Of a DNA stretch of 64,000 nucleotides, positions 14,799 to 24,091 are shown in pieces; position 1 is the first letter of the stretch, and the number at the start of each line of letters is the position of its first letter. Under the pieces are notes generated by a model. It was given only the letters and a program-made list of their open reading frames with translations. It was not told where the DNA came from and ran no database searches. This stretch comes from Mycolicibacterium poriferae (GTDB taxonomy: Bacteria > Actinomycetota > Actinomycetes > Mycobacteriales > Mycobacteriaceae), in the NCBI RefSeq assembly GCF_010728325.1, contig NZ_AP022570.1, positions 2,914,001 to 2,978,000 on the forward strand, read 5' to 3'. Position numbers and translations under genes: made by a program.

Positions 14799-15866
14799 TC
14801 ACGGGCGCCAGCGCGGGTCGTATCCGGTGGTCAGGGCATCCTTGTTGTGCCGCCACTTCGGTTCTTTGTTGACGCTGTGATTGGTGATACCGCGCATGCG
14901 GCGAATGAAGGCGCCGTAGGGCCGCACGATCATCGAGGACAGGCTCCCGCCGGGAGGCTGATCCATGAACGGCATGAACTTGTCCGGAAACCCGGGCATG
15001 GTGCATGCGATGCAGATGCCGCCGACATTGGGGCAACCCCCGATGCCGTTCATCCAACCTCGTTTGGGGACATCACAATTGACGACCGGTCCCCAGCAGC
15101 CGATGTGGACCTGGCACTTGGGGGAGTTGTAGTCGCGGGCGAAGTCGCCCTGTTCGTAGTAACCGGCCCGATCGCACCCCTCGTGAACGGTCTTGCCGAA
15201 AATCCATTGCGGTCGGAGTTGGTCGTCCAGCGGCGGTGGCGGAGCAGACCCCGCAGCGTGGTAGAGCACCCACGTCAACGTTTCCATGAAGTTCTCCGGC
15301 TGCACCGGACAGCCCGGGATGTTGACGATGGGCAGTGCGCCGCGCGATTTGAAGTCCCAGCCCAGGTAGTCAGCCAAGCCCATGCACCCCGTCGGATTGC
15401 CTGCCATTGCGTGGATTCCGCCGTAGGTTGCGCACGTGCCGATCGCCACGACCGCCCATGCGTTCGGGGCCAGGTGATCGAGCCACCAGTTCAGCGTCAG
15501 GGGTTCGCCGGTCTCCTCATCGTTGCCGAACGATGTCCAGTAGCCTTCGCCGTTGATGTTCTCGTTGGGGATGGAACCCTCGATGACGAGGATGAACGGC
15601 TCGAGCTCGCCGCGGGCCGCGGCCCGGAACGGCGCGAGGAACTCCTCACCGCCGAGGGTGGGGGACAGGACCTTGTTGTGTAGGTGCACCCTGGGGAGTC
15701 CCGGGACCAGGCCGGAGATGACGTCTTCGATGGCGGGTTGACTGGAGGCGGTGATCGACACCGTGTCGCCGTCGCAACTCATCCCCTCCGAAATCCACAA
15801 GATGTGCATTTCATCGAAGCCTTCAGAGCCTTGAAAGCCTTGTCGCGTGGGCTGCGTCGCGGTCAC
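14799..15866 (-). CDS. hhyS: [NiFe]-hydrogenase small subunit, group 1h type
   Basis: A 355-aa electron-transfer subunit with three Fe-S clusters. The first proximal-cluster motif, normally CxGC, reads SCDGDTVS, so Cys31 is kept and the second ligand is Asp34. This 1Asp/3Cys proximal cluster is the hallmark of the oxygen-insensitive actinobacterial (group 1h) enzymes. Later ligands are in GTCATYGG and NIPGCPVQP, then the medial/distal set in HEGCDRAGYYEQ, SPKCQVHIGCWGP, NCDVPKRG, IGGCPNVGGICIACTMPG. No Tat signal peptide is present, unlike most group 1 enzymes. The start is GTG 15866 behind AAAGGATG. It diverges from no gene; upstream in the same direction lies the hemerythrin. Confidence 0.95.
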   Translation of the reverse strand: MTATQPTRQGFQGSEGFDEMHILWISEGMSCDGDTVSITASSQPAIEDVISGLVPGLPRVHLHNKVLSPTLGGEEFLAPFRAAARGELEPFILVIEGSIPNENINGEGYWTSFGNDEETGEPLTLNWWLDHLAPNAWAVVAIGTCATYGGIHAMAGNPTGCMGLADYLGWDFKSRGALPIVNIPGCPVQPENFMETLTWVLYHAAGSAPPPPLDDQLRPQWIFGKTVHEGCDRAGYYEQGDFARDYNSPKCQVHIGCWGPVVNCDVPKRGWMNGIGGCPNVGGICIACTMPGFPDKFMPFMDQPPGGSLSSMIVRPYGAFIRRMRGITNHSVNKEPKWRHNKDALTTGYDPRWRP

Positions 15867-15891
15867 TGTTCATCCTTTCGTGGCTGACGTA

Positions 15892-16437
15892 CTACGTCGG
15901 GGGCCTGCCCTGGAGCCGATCGCGCAGGCGGTCGTACAGAGCCGCAACCGGTGCGGCCAGGGCAAGAAGGGGCGGCTCGTCGGGGGCGGCCGGATGCGCG
16001 CGGGTGGGGGCGATCTTCTTGTCTTCGTCGAGGGCTTGGCCGAGGTCGTCGAGCGCCTCCTGGTCGACGGCGTCACGCAGCAGCGGCAGCAGTTCGTCTT
16101 CGTCGGCGCGGATGTGCTCTTCGACTTCACTGCGCAGATCGCTCATCAGCTCGTCGGTGCGGTCTCGGTCGTTTCGGGCGCGGTCGAGCTCCACAAGCGT
16201 GTGCTTGACATCTATGTGCAAATTCAGCCGCTCGTCGACCGCGGCGGACTGATCCGGCATGACCTGTTTGGCCAGCGGGTAGACCATGAGTTCCTCGAGC
16301 GCGGCGTGCTTGGACAATTCCCGGATCATGATGTCGACGACGCCGGTGCGCTGGCTGTCCGAGGCGCTGGCAGCGTAGTCGCGAAACAGTTGTTCGACCA
16401 TCCGGTGGTCGTGGCTCAACAGTTCGATGGCGTCCAT
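15892..16437 (-). CDS. Hemerythrin HHE-domain protein in the hydrogenase locus
   Basis: A 181-aa protein with a four-helix hemerythrin/HHE domain in the first about 140 residues. Likely di-iron ligands are in LLSHDHRMVEQLF, SKHAALEELMVYP, LHIDVKHTLVELDR and EEHIRADEDELLPLL. The C-terminal 40 residues are Pro/Ala rich and unlike the domain. Such proteins bind O2 or NO or buffer iron. ATG 16437 has AAGGAGG in front. Its place 25 bases before the small-subunit gene suggests it protects the enzyme or its assembly from oxygen, or senses oxygen; this is inference. Confidence 0.85.
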   Translation of the reverse strand: MDAIELLSHDHRMVEQLFRDYAASASDSQRTGVVDIMIRELSKHAALEELMVYPLAKQVMPDQSAAVDERLNLHIDVKHTLVELDRARNDRDRTDELMSDLRSEVEEHIRADEDELLPLLRDAVDQEALDDLGQALDEDKKIAPTRAHPAAPDEPPLLALAAPVAALYDRLRDRLQGRPPT

Positions 16438-16438
16438 G

Positions 16439-17767
16439 TCAACCTCCTTGTCCGTTTGGGTGATGCCCGCAGGGGGAGACCTCGTCGGTGTCGAAGTAGT
16501 AGAAGCGGCCGTACCACTGGTGCAGGTCGGCGCCGGGGTCGTCGTCGACGGTGACGGCAATGCGCTGTTCGCCGTCGATGTCGGTGAGGACGGCTTCGAC
16601 GAGTGCGGTGCGTCCCGAGAGGAAGACGTCATGCGCGTCGGCGCCGCGCCGGCGTGGCCGCAATCGCACGCGGCTACCCTTCGCGATCACTGCGCCGTCG
16701 ACGGTGACGGTGTCCGGATCGTCTGCGGGGCGCGCGCGCAACCCGCGCACCGCTCCGTGCAGCCGTTCCATCACTTCCGCGGGCAGGTTGTCGACCCGGT
16801 CGATGATCTCTGCCGCGCGGGGATCGGTGGCGCGTGCTTCCCGCTTCTCCTCCTCGGTCAGTGTTCCGGTGCGTAGCGACAGGATCTCGTCGATCTCCGT
16901 GGCGTCGAACAGATCTCCCGGGCTCTCGGGACTGACCTGCGGGTGGTCGTAGAGCACGATCGGTGCCGACAGCATGACGTCGCGTCTGGCCGGGTCGCCG
17001 GCGAGCACCGGAAAAGTGTGGATGTTGCGGCACGTCTGCGTCGCGGCTGCGGCCCATTCTGGTGGATCGATCGATGACAGGAAGGTGCCGGTCGACAGTC
17101 CGATGAGCGTGTGCGTCGAGACCAGCGATGAGTACAGTGCTTCGGTCCGCGGCGCAGCAGGTCTCGTCGTGTGGTCGTGGTTCTCGGTGCGCACGGTGAG
17201 CCGCCACAGCGTGAACGGGGCCGCGGCGGCGTCCAGCCAGATGGAAACCCGTGCAGAGATCGGCTCGCAGCGGCGCACGATCCGCCCAGCCCTGTCGGGT
17301 AGTTCCTCGATGCACTCGTCGGCCGGCAGCGTGATGTCGGTCTGCACCGGCTCACGGCACAGAGCTGCGAGCGTCGTCGTGACATCGTGCTCGTGGGGCA
17401 GGGCATCGTCGAAGGTGAGATAACGGTGCTCGCCGACCGTCAGTGAATCCACCTCGGCGAACTGTCCGTCGGTGGTGCGCTCTTCGACCCACCGGTGCGC
17501 CACTCGCAGGAAACGCACCCGGACCTGGACCTGCGCCGCCTCGGGCGCCTCCAGAAGGCACTCCGTGTGCTGGTACCAACCGTCGGCCGAACCGCTCAGG
17601 CCGGTGTCGTCGCGCGCTGACGCCGGCAGCCACTGCCGGGGGGCGAGAACACCGAACTGCCACCGCACGCGGTTCTTCGGCGACGAACGGCGATACGGAT
17701 ACAGCAGGTAACCCTCGTAGAGCACCGAGTCGGCGACCGCGGCCGCCTGCAGAAAAGGAGAGCTCAT
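16439..17767 (-). CDS. Unknown 442-aa hydrogenase-locus protein
   Basis: Begins MSSPFLQAAAVADSVLYEGY. I do not recognise a characterised family. It has no signal peptide or membrane span. Several segments look conserved: LLYPYRRSSPKNRVRWQFGV near the start, SLVSTHTLIGLSTGTFLSS in the middle, and a C-terminal SRVRLRPRRRGADAHDVFL with DLHQWYGRFYYFDTDEVSP. Four isolated cysteines do not form a cluster motif. ATG 17767 was preferred to the frame start at 17815 because the protein then begins with the conserved-looking segment; no strong ribosome site supports either. It ends just before the hemerythrin ATG. Context points to a role in hydrogenase biogenesis. Confidence 0.75.
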   Translation of the reverse strand: MSSPFLQAAAVADSVLYEGYLLYPYRRSSPKNRVRWQFGVLAPRQWLPASARDDTGLSGSADGWYQHTECLLEAPEAAQVQVRVRFLRVAHRWVEERTTDGQFAEVDSLTVGEHRYLTFDDALPHEHDVTTTLAALCREPVQTDITLPADECIEELPDRAGRIVRRCEPISARVSIWLDAAAAPFTLWRLTVRTENHDHTTRPAAPRTEALYSSLVSTHTLIGLSTGTFLSSIDPPEWAAAATQTCRNIHTFPVLAGDPARRDVMLSAPIVLYDHPQVSPESPGDLFDATEIDEILSLRTGTLTEEEKREARATDPRAAEIIDRVDNLPAEVMERLHGAVRGLRARPADDPDTVTVDGAVIAKGSRVRLRPRRRGADAHDVFLSGRTALVEAVLTDIDGEQRIAVTVDDDPGADLHQWYGRFYYFDTDEVSPCGHHPNGQGG

Positions 17768-17850
17768 CGCGCGCACCGTCGGTCGTTTCCCTGGCTCGAG
17801 TGCGATAAACATCACAGCCGAAGAAGTTTCTTCGGCGGCCGTTCGGGGGC

Positions 17851-18546
17851 TCAGCGCGAACGCGCGGCGTTGGTCATGTCGAGGGTGCGCCGCGTGGCGT
17901 GTTCGAGGGCCGCGCGGTCGGCATCTGTCAGTTCACCGCAGACCCAGTCCCAGTGTGCGGAGACGAGCTGGCCGGTGCGTGGCGCGGCGGTGAGGGACGC
18001 ACCGCCGCACCTCCAGCGCACGGTCTCGGTGACCGGCTCGCCCAAGCGCAGCCGACCGGACTCGAAAAGCAGCGGGGGACTGGCAAGTTCGATGTGGTCA
18101 CCCCGTACCGCCTGCACCGTGCCCCAACGAACTCGGCACTGCTGTAGCACGTGCAGTGCTGGGCCGGCGCCCCTTTCGAGAAGGCGGCTCCACGGGTACA
18201 CCACGAACACGTGGAAGCTGTGATGGGCCGACGCGGAGTCGACGTCGTGCAACAGGCCCGTCACTTGACCGTGGAACGCAGTCCGAAGTCTGCCCAGCAG
18301 CTCGACGCCGTCGACCCTGTCCTGGATGCTTCCCCCCACCCAGTAGCCGTGGGCGACGGCGTCGTCGAGTGGGTCGTCCACGCCGGCGGAGTCGGCCAGC
18401 GCCGCCAGGTACGGCAGAGCCCCGTCGAACTCGGATGCCGAGGCGGTCAACCGCTCGATGGTGCCATCGGTCAGCTGTACGGTGCCGGCAGGTCCGCAAT
18501 AGCCCAACTCATTGGGGGGGAACGCGTACCGGGCGAATTCCGCCAT
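17851..18546 (-). CDS. DUF6390-like hydrogenase-locus protein
   Basis: A 231-aa soluble protein beginning MAEFARYAFPPNELGYCGPA, a start typical of the DUF6390 family as I remember it from hydrogenase clusters. A conserved-looking central part reads SAHHSFHVFVVYPWSRLLER, and HWDWVCGELT lies near the end. No cofactor motif is evident; there are three or four scattered Cys. The ATG follows directly on the hypE stop (TGAATG), so the two are in one transcript. Function unknown; it is probably an accessory factor specific to this hydrogenase class. Confidence 0.75.
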   Translation of the reverse strand: MAEFARYAFPPNELGYCGPAGTVQLTDGTIERLTASASEFDGALPYLAALADSAGVDDPLDDAVAHGYWVGGSIQDRVDGVELLGRLRTAFHGQVTGLLHDVDSASAHHSFHVFVVYPWSRLLERGAGPALHVLQQCRVRWGTVQAVRGDHIELASPPLLFESGRLRLGEPVTETVRWRCGGASLTAAPRTGQLVSAHWDWVCGELTDADRAALEHATRRTLDMTNAARSR

Positions 18547-19611
18547 TCAGCAGATCCTGGGTAGCTGCTCGCCGATGGGCAGGTCGACCACCCTGGTGCC
18601 GCCCAGCGCGGTACGCGTCACCAGCATGCCGGGATGGTCGGCGACGCAGTGGCCGATGACGGTGGCCTGCGCGCCGAGCGGGTGGTCCCGCATCGCCTCG
18701 AGTATCTGGTCGGCGTCGTCGGCCGGTACCACCGCCAGCAGCTTGCCTTCGTTGGCCACATAGAGCGGGTCCAGGCCCAGCAGCCCACACGCGTCGCGGA
18801 CCGCAGCGGGTATCGGCAGGGCGCGCTCGACGAGTTCGATGCCGACCCCGGCCGTGCGGGCAATTTCGTTGAGGGCGGCAGCCACTCCACCCCGGGTGGG
18901 GTCGCGCAACGCGTGGAGGTCGACCCCGGTGCCGAGCATCGCCGCCACCAGTCCGTGCAGCGGGGCGGTGTCGCTGGTCACGGCGGTGGCGAACTCGAGA
19001 CCATCGCGGCAACTCATCACCGCGATGCCGTGTTCGCCGATGTCGCCGCTGACGATCACCGCGTCGCCGACCGAAGCCCGCTGTGGCCGGATGTCGGTGT
19101 GTCGGTCCAGTACGCCGATGCCCGACGTGTTGAGGTACACACCGTCACCGTGGCCCATATCGACGACTTTGGTGTCACCGGTCACCAGTTTGACCCCCGC
19201 CGCCGACGCGGCGGCCCCCATCGCCTCGGCGATGGGGGCCAACTCGTCGAGACGGAAGCCTTCCTCGAGGATGAACGCCGTGGACATCGCCAGCGGGGCT
19301 GCTCCACTCATCGCCAGGTCGTTGACGGTGCCGTTGACCGCCAGATCGCCGATCGTGCCGCCCGGGAACGTCGTCGGTTTGACGACGAACGAGTCGGTGG
19401 AGAACGCCAGTCGCACCTCTCCGACCGCGAGCACGGCCGAATCCGAGAGCTGGGAGTCGGCAGCCGGGCCGAATGCCGGCAGGAACAGGTGCTCGATCAA
19501 CTCCCCGGTCATCGCGCCGCCACCACCGTGGCCCATGACGATGTTGGGCACGCCGCGCAGCGGCGCCGGACACACCCAGGACTCCATGTCGATGGTCGCC
19601 CTGTCAGGCAT
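18547..19611 (-). CDS. hypE: HypE, carbamoyl dehydratase for the CN ligands
   Basis: A 354-aa AIR-synthase-like enzyme that dehydrates the thiocarbamate on its C-terminal cysteine to thiocyanate, the source of the active-site CN ligands. Family features: [19 protein letters not shown] near the start, ALLVGDTK-type [20 protein letters not shown] in the core, and the essential C-terminal tail ending LPRIC, with Cys354 as the last residue. ATG 19611 overlaps the hypD stop by 8 bases. The longer frame to 19650 is rejected because it runs deeper into hypD. Works with HypF (carbamoyl donor) and passes CN to HypC/HypD. Confidence 0.94.
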   Translation of the reverse strand: MPDRATIDMESWVCPAPLRGVPNIVMGHGGGGAMTGELIEHLFLPAFGPAADSQLSDSAVLAVGEVRLAFSTDSFVVKPTTFPGGTIGDLAVNGTVNDLAMSGAAPLAMSTAFILEEGFRLDELAPIAEAMGAAASAAGVKLVTGDTKVVDMGHGDGVYLNTSGIGVLDRHTDIRPQRASVGDAVIVSGDIGEHGIAVMSCRDGLEFATAVTSDTAPLHGLVAAMLGTGVDLHALRDPTRGGVAAALNEIARTAGVGIELVERALPIPAAVRDACGLLGLDPLYVANEGKLLAVVPADDADQILEAMRDHPLGAQATVIGHCVADHPGMLVTRTALGGTRVVDLPIGEQLPRIC

Positions 19612-20704
19612 GGGTGACCTCCAGCCGCCGGTACTGGTAGTACGCCGCACACGCGCCCTCGGACGACACCATGGTGGCGCCCAACGGGTTGCGGGGCGTA
19701 CAGGTGGTCCCGAAGGCCTCGCATTCGTGCGGTTTGAGCAGGCCCTGCAGTACTTCGCCGGAGCGGCACTGCTTCGGCTCGGTGGTGTGGATGTCGGTGA
19801 CGGCGAACCGGTATTCGGCGTCGAATTCGCGGTAGCGAGGCGACAACCGCCAACCGCTGCCAGGGATCGGCCCGATACCCCGCCAATTGCGGTCGGTGAC
19901 CTCGAAGACGTCGGTCAACATCGTCTTGGCGGCCGGGTTTCCCTCGGCACGCACCGCCCGCTGATACGCGTTGTCGAGTTCGTGGCTGCCGGTTTCCAGC
20001 TGCAGCACGGTGCGTCGGATCCCTTCCAGGATGTCGAGCGGTTCGAATCCGGTCACCACGATCGGGACCCGGTATCGCTCGCACAGCGACGGGTACTCCT
20101 CGGTGCCCATCACCGAGCACACGTGCCCAGCCGCCAGGAACGCCTGGACCCGGCACGTCGGCGACTCCATGATCGCCGAGATCGCCGGCGGTACCAGCAC
20201 GTGCGAGGCGAGCAAGGTGAAGTTGGTGATGTTCTGCCGGCGGGCCTGATAGACGGTCATCGCGTTGGCCGGTGCGGTGGTCTCGAAGCCGATGCCGAAG
20301 AACACCACCTGCTTGTCGGGGTTGTCGATCGCGATGGTCAGCGCATCCAGCGGGGAGTACACCACCCGCACGTCGCCGCCCCGGCTCTTGATTCCGAACA
20401 GGTCCTGCCCACTGCCCGGTACCCGCAGCATGTCCCCGAAGGAGCAGAAGATGACGTCGGGACGGGCGGCGATGTCGAGGGCCTTGTCGATGACCTCCAA
20501 TGGGGTGACACAGACCGGGCAACCCGGTCCGTGGATCATCTCGATCTCATCGGGCAGTAGCTGGTCGATGCCGTGGCGGATGATCGAATGGGTCTGGCCG
20601 CCACAGACTTCCATGATCGCCCAGCGCTGCGTCGTGGCGGACTTGATCTGGTCGATGAGCTTCGCCGCCAGGGCAGGGTCACTGAACTCGTCGAGGTACT
20701 TCAC
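19604..20704 (-). CDS. hypD: HypD, Fe-S scaffold for Fe(CN)2CO assembly
   Basis: A 366-aa protein that, with HypC, holds the iron while CN and CO ligands are added. Typical blocks are present: [49 protein letters not shown], and the C-terminal 4Fe-4S cysteines ([20 protein letters not shown], then [25 protein letters not shown]). The start is GTG 20704, overlapping the hypC stop as GTGA. Length is normal for the family. All signature cysteines appear intact. Confidence 0.95.
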   Translation of the reverse strand: MKYLDEFSDPALAAKLIDQIKSATTQRWAIMEVCGGQTHSIIRHGIDQLLPDEIEMIHGPGCPVCVTPLEVIDKALDIAARPDVIFCSFGDMLRVPGSGQDLFGIKSRGGDVRVVYSPLDALTIAIDNPDKQVVFFGIGFETTAPANAMTVYQARRQNITNFTLLASHVLVPPAISAIMESPTCRVQAFLAAGHVCSVMGTEEYPSLCERYRVPIVVTGFEPLDILEGIRRTVLQLETGSHELDNAYQRAVRAEGNPAAKTMLTDVFEVTDRNWRGIGPIPGSGWRLSPRYREFDAEYRFAVTDIHTTEPKQCRSGEVLQGLLKPHECEAFGTTCTPRNPLGATMVSSEGACAAYYQYRRLEVTHA

Positions 20705-21021
20705 CGCTGAACCTCCGCATTGTTTTCCGTTCGGTCGGGATTGGCCGTCCCCGCTTGTCTGGCGGCGAGTTCGAACCCGTCGCCGAATTCCTCGTCGAGG
20801 ACGCCGAGGTGCTCGAACTCGCTCAAGGTGCGCTGCGCGGATTCTTCATCGAGGTGCTGGATGGCGAACCCCACATGGACGACGACGTAGTGGCCGACCT
20901 CCGCGTCGGGAAGGTATTGCAGGCAGACGTCTTTCGTGACGCCGCCGAAGTCGACCACGGACATCAGCGTGCCGGCCCGTTCTTCAATACTCAGAATCCG
21001 TCCCGGTACCGCCAGGCACAT
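20701..21021 (-). CDS. hypC: HypC, stand-alone hydrogenase chaperone
   Basis: A 106-aa HypC. It begins [14 protein letters not shown] with the essential Cys2 and has the conserved His in [18 protein letters not shown]. The protein binds iron with HypD and later guides the precursor large subunit. It is longer than the usual 75-90 aa because of a polar C-terminal tail ([19 protein letters not shown]). It is the second HypC domain here; the other is fused to HypF next door. It lies 25 bases after the fusion gene and overlaps hypD. Confidence 0.93.
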   Translation of the reverse strand: MCLAVPGRILSIEERAGTLMSVVDFGGVTKDVCLQYLPDAEVGHYVVVHVGFAIQHLDEESAQRTLSEFEHLGVLDEEFGDGFELAARQAGTANPDRTENNAEVQR

Positions 21022-21046
21022 CGGCAGCTCCTTTCTGTTCGGGGGC

Positions 21047-23605
21047 TCATCCCGCTGTTCCCGCCATCAGTTGGCCGAGCGCGATACCGCCGTCGTTCGG
21101 AGGAACCCGATGGTGGGTGATGACGTTCAAGCCCAGCTCGCGCAGCAGTGCTGTTGCGGTGCGCAAGAGCAGCGCGTTCTGGAAGACTCCGCCCGACAGC
21201 GCCACCGTGTAGGGGGCTTCGGCGGTGAATGCGGCCGCCAAATGTGCGATGAGCCGAGCGACAGCGTGGTGGAAGCGCGCTCCGATCAGCGCGGCCGGTA
21301 CCTCGGAGAGGGCGTCGGCGGCGACTGCGGCGAGCACCGGCGCGGGGTCTATCACCGTCGGTGCCGAGGTGGCGTCGATGCCGAACCGGTACGTCGCGCC
21401 AGAGTCCACCGTGCGGGCCAGACCTTCCAGCTCGATCGCGGCCTGCGCCTCGTAGTCGACGACCTGGCGCACGCCGGCCAGTGCAGCGACAGCGTCGAAC
21501 AGCCGCCCCATGCTCGACGTGGGCGTGCAGTGCAGGCCGGTCTCGAGTTGATGCCGCAGGACGCGGCGTTCGTCAGCTGGACAGCACCGCACCGGCGCCA
21601 GGTCTGGGTGCCACTGCAGTCCCGCCGCCCACAGGTGGGCCAATGCCATACGGTATGGCCGCTCGACGCACGCGTCACCGCCGGGAAGGGGGACATAATT
21701 CAAGGCGGCCAGCCGCCGGTAGCCCTTGTAGTCGGCAAGCAGGACCTCGCCGCCCCAGACCGCGCCGTCGGGGCCGAAGCCGGTTCCGTCGAAGGCAAAC
21801 CCCAGCACCGGTTCGCAGCCGTCGCGGCCGTGCTCGGCCATCACCGCAGCGACATGGGCATGGTGATGCTGCACGGTGCGCACCGGGCGGCCCCCGGCGT
21901 TGCGGTGCGCCCAGGCGGCCGACCGATACCGCGGATGAGCGTCGGCGACCACGACCTCAGGTGAGACCGCGGTCAGTTCGGCCAGGTGGCGGTACGCACG
22001 GTCGAACGCCTGCAGGGTCGCCAGGTCGTCCATGTCGCCGAGGTGTTGGCTCAGCCAGGCGTACCGGCCCTCGGCGACGGCAAGCGTGTTCTTCAGATCG
22101 GCTCCGACTGCGAGTGTCGGTGGTACCGGCACCGGCAGTGCGATGGGTAACGGCGCGTATCCCCGTGACCTACGGATGGGCAGGTCGTGTCCCGCGACGC
22201 TTCGCATCACCGAGTCGTCGCACGGCACCTGAATTTCCCGGTCGTGCGTGATCCAGCCATCTGCCAAACTCGAAAGTCGTTGCAGTGCATCGCTGTCGTC
22301 GTAGCAGATCGGCTCACCGCCCAGGTTGCCCGACGTCATCACGAGCGCTTGCGGTCCCGGCTCGTCGCCGGGCAGTCCCAGCAACAGGGTGTGCAGCGGT
22401 GTGTAGGGCAGCAGGACGCCGAGGTCGGGATTGCGGGGGGCGACCGCCTCGCAGACGTGAGCACTCGCGGTCCGCGGCATCAGCACGATCGGACGCGCGG
22501 CGCTGCCGAGAAGGCGTGCGGAGGCCTCGTCGACCATGGCCACTGTGCCGGCGGCCGTCGTGTCGGGCACCATCACCGCGAACGGCTTGTCACCGCGATG
22601 CTTTCGTCCGCGCAGGGCGCTGACCGCAGCGTCGTCGTCGGCTCGGCAGGCGAGGTGATAGCCCCCGATACCTTTGACCGCCAGGACGCCGCCGTCGCGG
22701 AGCAGTTCGCGGGCCCGACGCAGTGCCTCGTCGTCACCGGTGACGACGCCCTCGACGGTGCGGTACGAAAGCCGCGGGCCGCAATCAGGGCAGCACACCG
22801 GTTGCGCGTGGAAGCGGCGGTCGGCCGGGTCGGTGTACTCGGCGGCGCAGGGCCCACACATCCGAAACCCGGCCATGGTGGTGGTAGGGCGGTCGTAGGG
22901 CAAGGCGGCGATGAGGGTGAATCGGGGCCCACAGTTGGTGCAGTTGATGAACGCGTGCCGGTACCGCCGATCGGAGGGGTCCCGCAGTTCGGCAGCGCAG
23001 TCGTCGCACATCGCGACGTCCGGCGAAACCAGGGTGCGACCGCCGCCGGAGCGCTCGGAGTCGGTGATGCAAAAGCCATTTCCGCCGCGCGGGGAGAGCT
23101 CGTGCCGCTCGACGCTGTCGATGATCGCCAGCGGCGGGGGCGCCGTACTCATCCGGGTCACGAACCCCTCGATGTCGGCGGGGTCGCCTTCCACTTCGAT
23201 CACTGCGCCGCAGCTGTCGTTGCGCACCGAACCGGACAGTCCGTGGTGAGCGGCGGTGGTGTAGACGAAGGGCCGGAACCCGACGCCTTGTACGACGCCC
23301 CGGACGGTGAGTCGATATCGGCGGCGCGGTCTCACGGTGATGTCCCGGGGCCTTGGCCGTCGGCCTGGTCCGCGGCCCCGTCCCATCAGTTTGAGCCCGG
23401 ACAGCGCAGCCTGCGCGCCGGCCTGGTCGGTCTTCTCGACGACGAAGCCCATGTGGATGATGACCCAGTCGCCGGGGGCGAACGTCTCCTCCGGCAGCAT
23501 GCCGACGTTGACCCTGCGCTGTTGACCCTCGACGTCGGCGACGGCGAGCTGGTCGCAGAAGCCGTCGACCATGCCGACGATCCGGCCAGGGATTCCCAGG
23601 CACAT
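21047..23605 (-). CDS. hypF: HypC-HypF fusion protein
   Basis: An 852-aa open frame. Residues 1 to about 78 are a complete HypC domain: MCLGIPGRIVGMVDGF with Cys2, then GDWVIIHMGFVVEKTDQAGA. A basic linker (GRGRGPGRRPRPRD) leads into HypF. HypF comprises acylphosphatase (about 97-180, VRGVVQGVGFRPFVY), two zinc-finger pairs (CDDCAAEL, CTNCGPRF, CGPCAAEY, CCPDCGPR), a YrdC-like domain, and the carbamoyltransferase with QHHHAHVAAVMAEHG and LSGGVFQNALLL. HypF makes carbamoyl-AMP and transfers carbamoyl to HypE. No stop separates the two parts; an internal ATG (in KLMGRG) or GTG could give a separate HypF as well. The whole frame is intact. Confidence 0.92.
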   Translation of the reverse strand: MCLGIPGRIVGMVDGFCDQLAVADVEGQQRRVNVGMLPEETFAPGDWVIIHMGFVVEKTDQAGAQAALSGLKLMGRGRGPGRRPRPRDITVRPRRRYRLTVRGVVQGVGFRPFVYTTAAHHGLSGSVRNDSCGAVIEVEGDPADIEGFVTRMSTAPPPLAIIDSVERHELSPRGGNGFCITDSERSGGGRTLVSPDVAMCDDCAAELRDPSDRRYRHAFINCTNCGPRFTLIAALPYDRPTTTMAGFRMCGPCAAEYTDPADRRFHAQPVCCPDCGPRLSYRTVEGVVTGDDEALRRARELLRDGGVLAVKGIGGYHLACRADDDAAVSALRGRKHRGDKPFAVMVPDTTAAGTVAMVDEASARLLGSAARPIVLMPRTASAHVCEAVAPRNPDLGVLLPYTPLHTLLLGLPGDEPGPQALVMTSGNLGGEPICYDDSDALQRLSSLADGWITHDREIQVPCDDSVMRSVAGHDLPIRRSRGYAPLPIALPVPVPPTLAVGADLKNTLAVAEGRYAWLSQHLGDMDDLATLQAFDRAYRHLAELTAVSPEVVVADAHPRYRSAAWAHRNAGGRPVRTVQHHHAHVAAVMAEHGRDGCEPVLGFAFDGTGFGPDGAVWGGEVLLADYKGYRRLAALNYVPLPGGDACVERPYRMALAHLWAAGLQWHPDLAPVRCCPADERRVLRHQLETGLHCTPTSSMGRLFDAVAALAGVRQVVDYEAQAAIELEGLARTVDSGATYRFGIDATSAPTVIDPAPVLAAVAADALSEVPAALIGARFHHAVARLIAHLAAAFTAEAPYTVALSGGVFQNALLLRTATALLRELGLNVITHHRVPPNDGGIALGQLMAGTAG

Positions 23606-23608
23606 GGC

Positions 23609-24091
23609 TCAGCCCGCCCGTGCCTGCCGGGCCGCCAGCAGCGAGGCCAGCACGTCGTCAACGGCCGACACCGCGCCGGGCACAGCGGCGGCCACCGGCG
23701 GCGACAGACCGATGCCCTCAGTGAGATCGGCCACCTCGCAGCCCACCACGATGGTGTGCGGCGGTGTCCCGCCGAGGGCGCCGAGGCTGGCGAACAGCGA
23801 TGCCGGATCCATGGCGTGGGCGTCGACGCCGGCGGCCGGGCCGAGGCTGTCGTGGTCGGCCTCGAAGACGTGCAGGGTCCCCGGGATTTCGCGCAGCGGC
23901 AGAGCATCGATCAGCACCAGCGCCGCACAGCCGTCGAGAAGGTCGTAGGCCAGGTGCATGCCGCGGATGCCGTAGTCGACAACTCGAACATCATGGGCCG
24001 GCGACTTCACCTGTCTGGCCACTTCGGAGCCGAATCCATCGTCGCCGAGGAAGATGTTGCCGATGCCCGCCACCACGATCGGGTCCGTCAT
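23609..24091 (-). CDS. Hydrogenase maturation protease (HyaD/HybD type)
   Basis: A 160-aa endopeptidase that trims the C-terminal extension of the large subunit after nickel insertion. Nickel-contacting acidic residues are in VVAGIGNIFLGDDGFGSEVA (Asp/Glu) and near VDYGIRGMHLAYDL; the conserved His is in DAHAMDP. The start overlaps the hypB stop (24088-24091) and its end is 3 bases before the HypC-HypF fusion. It is the only such protease in the window and the natural partner of HhyL, whose tail of 22 residues is its predicted substrate. Confidence 0.9.
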   Translation of the reverse strand: MTDPIVVAGIGNIFLGDDGFGSEVARQVKSPAHDVRVVDYGIRGMHLAYDLLDGCAALVLIDALPLREIPGTLHVFEADHDSLGPAAGVDAHAMDPASLFASLGALGGTPPHTIVVGCEVADLTEGIGLSPPVAAAVPGAVSAVDDVLASLLAARQARAG

